The translations under genes and the position numbers were made by a program. A stretch of DNA of 6,279 bases from positions 1-6,279 of the forward strand of contig CALMWM010000279.1 of assembly GCA_937873435.1 (NCBI GenBank), in the 5' to 3' direction. The stretch's first letter is position 1, and each line of letters starts with the position of its first letter. Under the pieces are notes generated by a model that saw nothing but the letters and a program-made list of their open reading frames with translations, ran no database searches and was not told the DNA's origin. Source of the stretch: an uncultured Gallionellaceae bacterium (GTDB taxonomy: Bacteria > Pseudomonadota > Gammaproteobacteria > Burkholderiales > Sulfuricellaceae). This document shows positions 5,314 to 6,279 of the stretch, piece after piece.

Positions 5314-6279
5314 ATGCTGACAGCCCTCCGTACCTTCTGGCAAAAATCTATCCGCCACCAGCTGGTTGTCGGCGCAGTCACCGTCCAGATCGTCGTGATG
5401 ACAGTACTGGTCGCCGACCTGATCGGACACCAGCACAACTTCCTCCACAGGCAAAGCCTGGAGCAGGCTGCCAGCCTCGCAGATACGTTGGCCACCAGCA
5501 GCACATCCTGGGTAATGGCCAACGATGTGGTCGGTCTGCAGGAAGTGGTCTTGTCGGTGACGCGCTACCCTGGCCTGCGCTACGTGATGCTGTTGACGCC
5601 GGACATGCGGGTGTTGGGACACAACGACCCCCGGAAGATCGGACGTTACCTTCAGGATGCCACCAGTCGTGGCCTGTTGGCCGGTCAACTGGAACCCATG
5701 ACCCTGATTGACGACGACGACCTGATCGACATCGCGGTGCCCATCATGGCGGGCAAGCGCTTTCTCGGCTGGGCGCGCGTCGGCCTGGGGCAGGAACGTA
5801 TCGTCAGCAATCTGGGCCAGGCAAGAATCCACGGCATTCTTTACACGCTCGGCGCAATTGCCGTAGGTACTCTGCTCGCCGTCCTGATGGCGAACTGGTT
5901 GACCCGGCGCCTGCAAAAACTGGCGGACGGCACCGCCCGCATCCGCTCAGGTCAGCGCGGATTTCGCATCGAAATCCCGCGCAATGATGAAATCGGCAGG
6001 CTGGGCGACGATTTCAACCTTATGCTCGGAGCGCTGGAAGAGGATGAAAAACGCATCCGCGAGTACCAAAGCGACCTGAAGCACGCCAATGCGCGCCTGA
6101 ACGGCATCATCGACGGATCGCCCGACCTGATTGCGGCTATGGACAACGATTATCGCTACATCGCCTTCAATGCCGCCTTCGAACGCGAATTCGAGAAAAT
6201 TTTCGGCCGGAAAATCCACCTGGGCATGAGTCTGTTCGAAGCGCTCGCCCATCTAGAGGAAGAAATGGAAAACTCGGTC
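5314..6279 (+). CDS. Membrane sensor with Cache-like, HAMP and PAS domains, 3' truncated by window
   Basis: The frame stays open from ATG 5314 to the window end (322 codons). It starts one base after the stop of the binding-lipoprotein gene (TGA-C-ATG), so the two are almost certainly translationally coupled. Membrane segment 1 spans about residues 17-38. A periplasmic domain of about 130 residues (39-172) contains YVMLLTPDMRVLGHNDPRKIG, a PAS-like Cache signature, and a second conserved block near 138-160. Membrane segment 2 is about 173-194. HAMP follows (about 195-247, with NDEIGRLGDDFNLML), then a short coiled coil (240-262). A PAS domain opens at about 263 (NGIIDGSPDLIAAMDNDYRYIAFN). The output domain is beyond the window: a histidine kinase or a GGDEF/EAL cyclic-di-GMP enzyme are both common with this architecture. 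No DNA-binding or catalytic motif is seen yet. Confidence 0.88.
   Translation, partial: MLTALRTFWQKSIRHQLVVGAVTVQIVVMTVLVADLIGHQHNFLHRQSLEQAASLADTLATSSTSWVMANDVVGLQEVVLSVTRYPGLRYVMLLTPDMRVLGHNDPRKIGRYLQDATSRGLLAGQLEPMTLIDDDDLIDIAVPIMAGKRFLGWARVGLGQERIVSNLGQARIHGILYTLGAIAVGTLLAVLMANWLTRRLQKLADGTARIRSGQRGFRIEIPRNDEIGRLGDDFNLMLGALEEDEKRIREYQSDLKHANARLNGIIDGSPDLIAAMDNDYRYIAFNAAFEREFEKIFGRKIHLGMSLFEALAHLEEEMENSV

Noticed and set aside
5269..5916. 215-codon open frame on the minus strand
   Set aside because: It is antisense to the binding-lipoprotein end and the sensor gene, both of which have clear domain structure on the plus strand.

Overview
The window looks like chromosome of a sulfur-oxidising betaproteobacterium, perhaps of the Nitrosomonadales/Gallionellales type. 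This is inferred from the gene set (soxY and soxZ, a YjfB-family protein, a two-partner secretion pair, a PflX-type radical SAM protein) and from moderately GC-rich coding sequence with AT-rich promoter gaps. Taxonomy cannot be fixed from the sequence alone.

Left part (1-1781, minus strand): a two-partner secretion locus. A complete FhaC/ShlB-type outer-membrane transporter (tpsB, 201-1781) is followed, after a 133-bp gap, by the first 22 codons of a second gene that runs off the left edge. By position and N-terminus this is probably the secreted TpsA partner. A 141-bp gap (1782-1922), rich in palindromes, separates tpsB from the divergent radical SAM gene.

Middle (1923-3066): a PflX-like radical SAM protein on the plus strand starts with no Shine-Dalgarno and possibly on a leaderless mRNA. 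It converges, with only 4 bp between stop codons, on a 65-codon YjfB-family gene on the minus strand. A strong hairpin lies inside the last codons of the radical SAM gene.

Right-centre (3297-4238): soxY and soxZ, the two subunits of the periplasmic carrier that holds sulfur intermediates during thiosulfate oxidation. They are split by a 116-bp gap holding a large imperfect palindrome of a repeat-like type, and are followed by a GC-rich terminator hairpin. No other sox gene is present in the window.

Right (4362-6279): a PhnD-like periplasmic binding lipoprotein is followed after one base by a membrane sensor with a periplasmic Cache-like domain, HAMP and PAS, cut by the window end. The lipoprotein has the Asp(+2) signal that keeps lipoproteins on the inner membrane in E. 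coli, which suits a binding protein that feeds a membrane sensor. Together with the neighbouring soxYZ this suggests a ligand-sensing pair, possibly for a sulfur compound. This is the most interesting candidate system here, but both its ligand and its output domain are unknown.

No tRNA, rRNA, CRISPR array, insertion sequence or phage gene was seen, and no gene-free stretch exceeds 300 bp.
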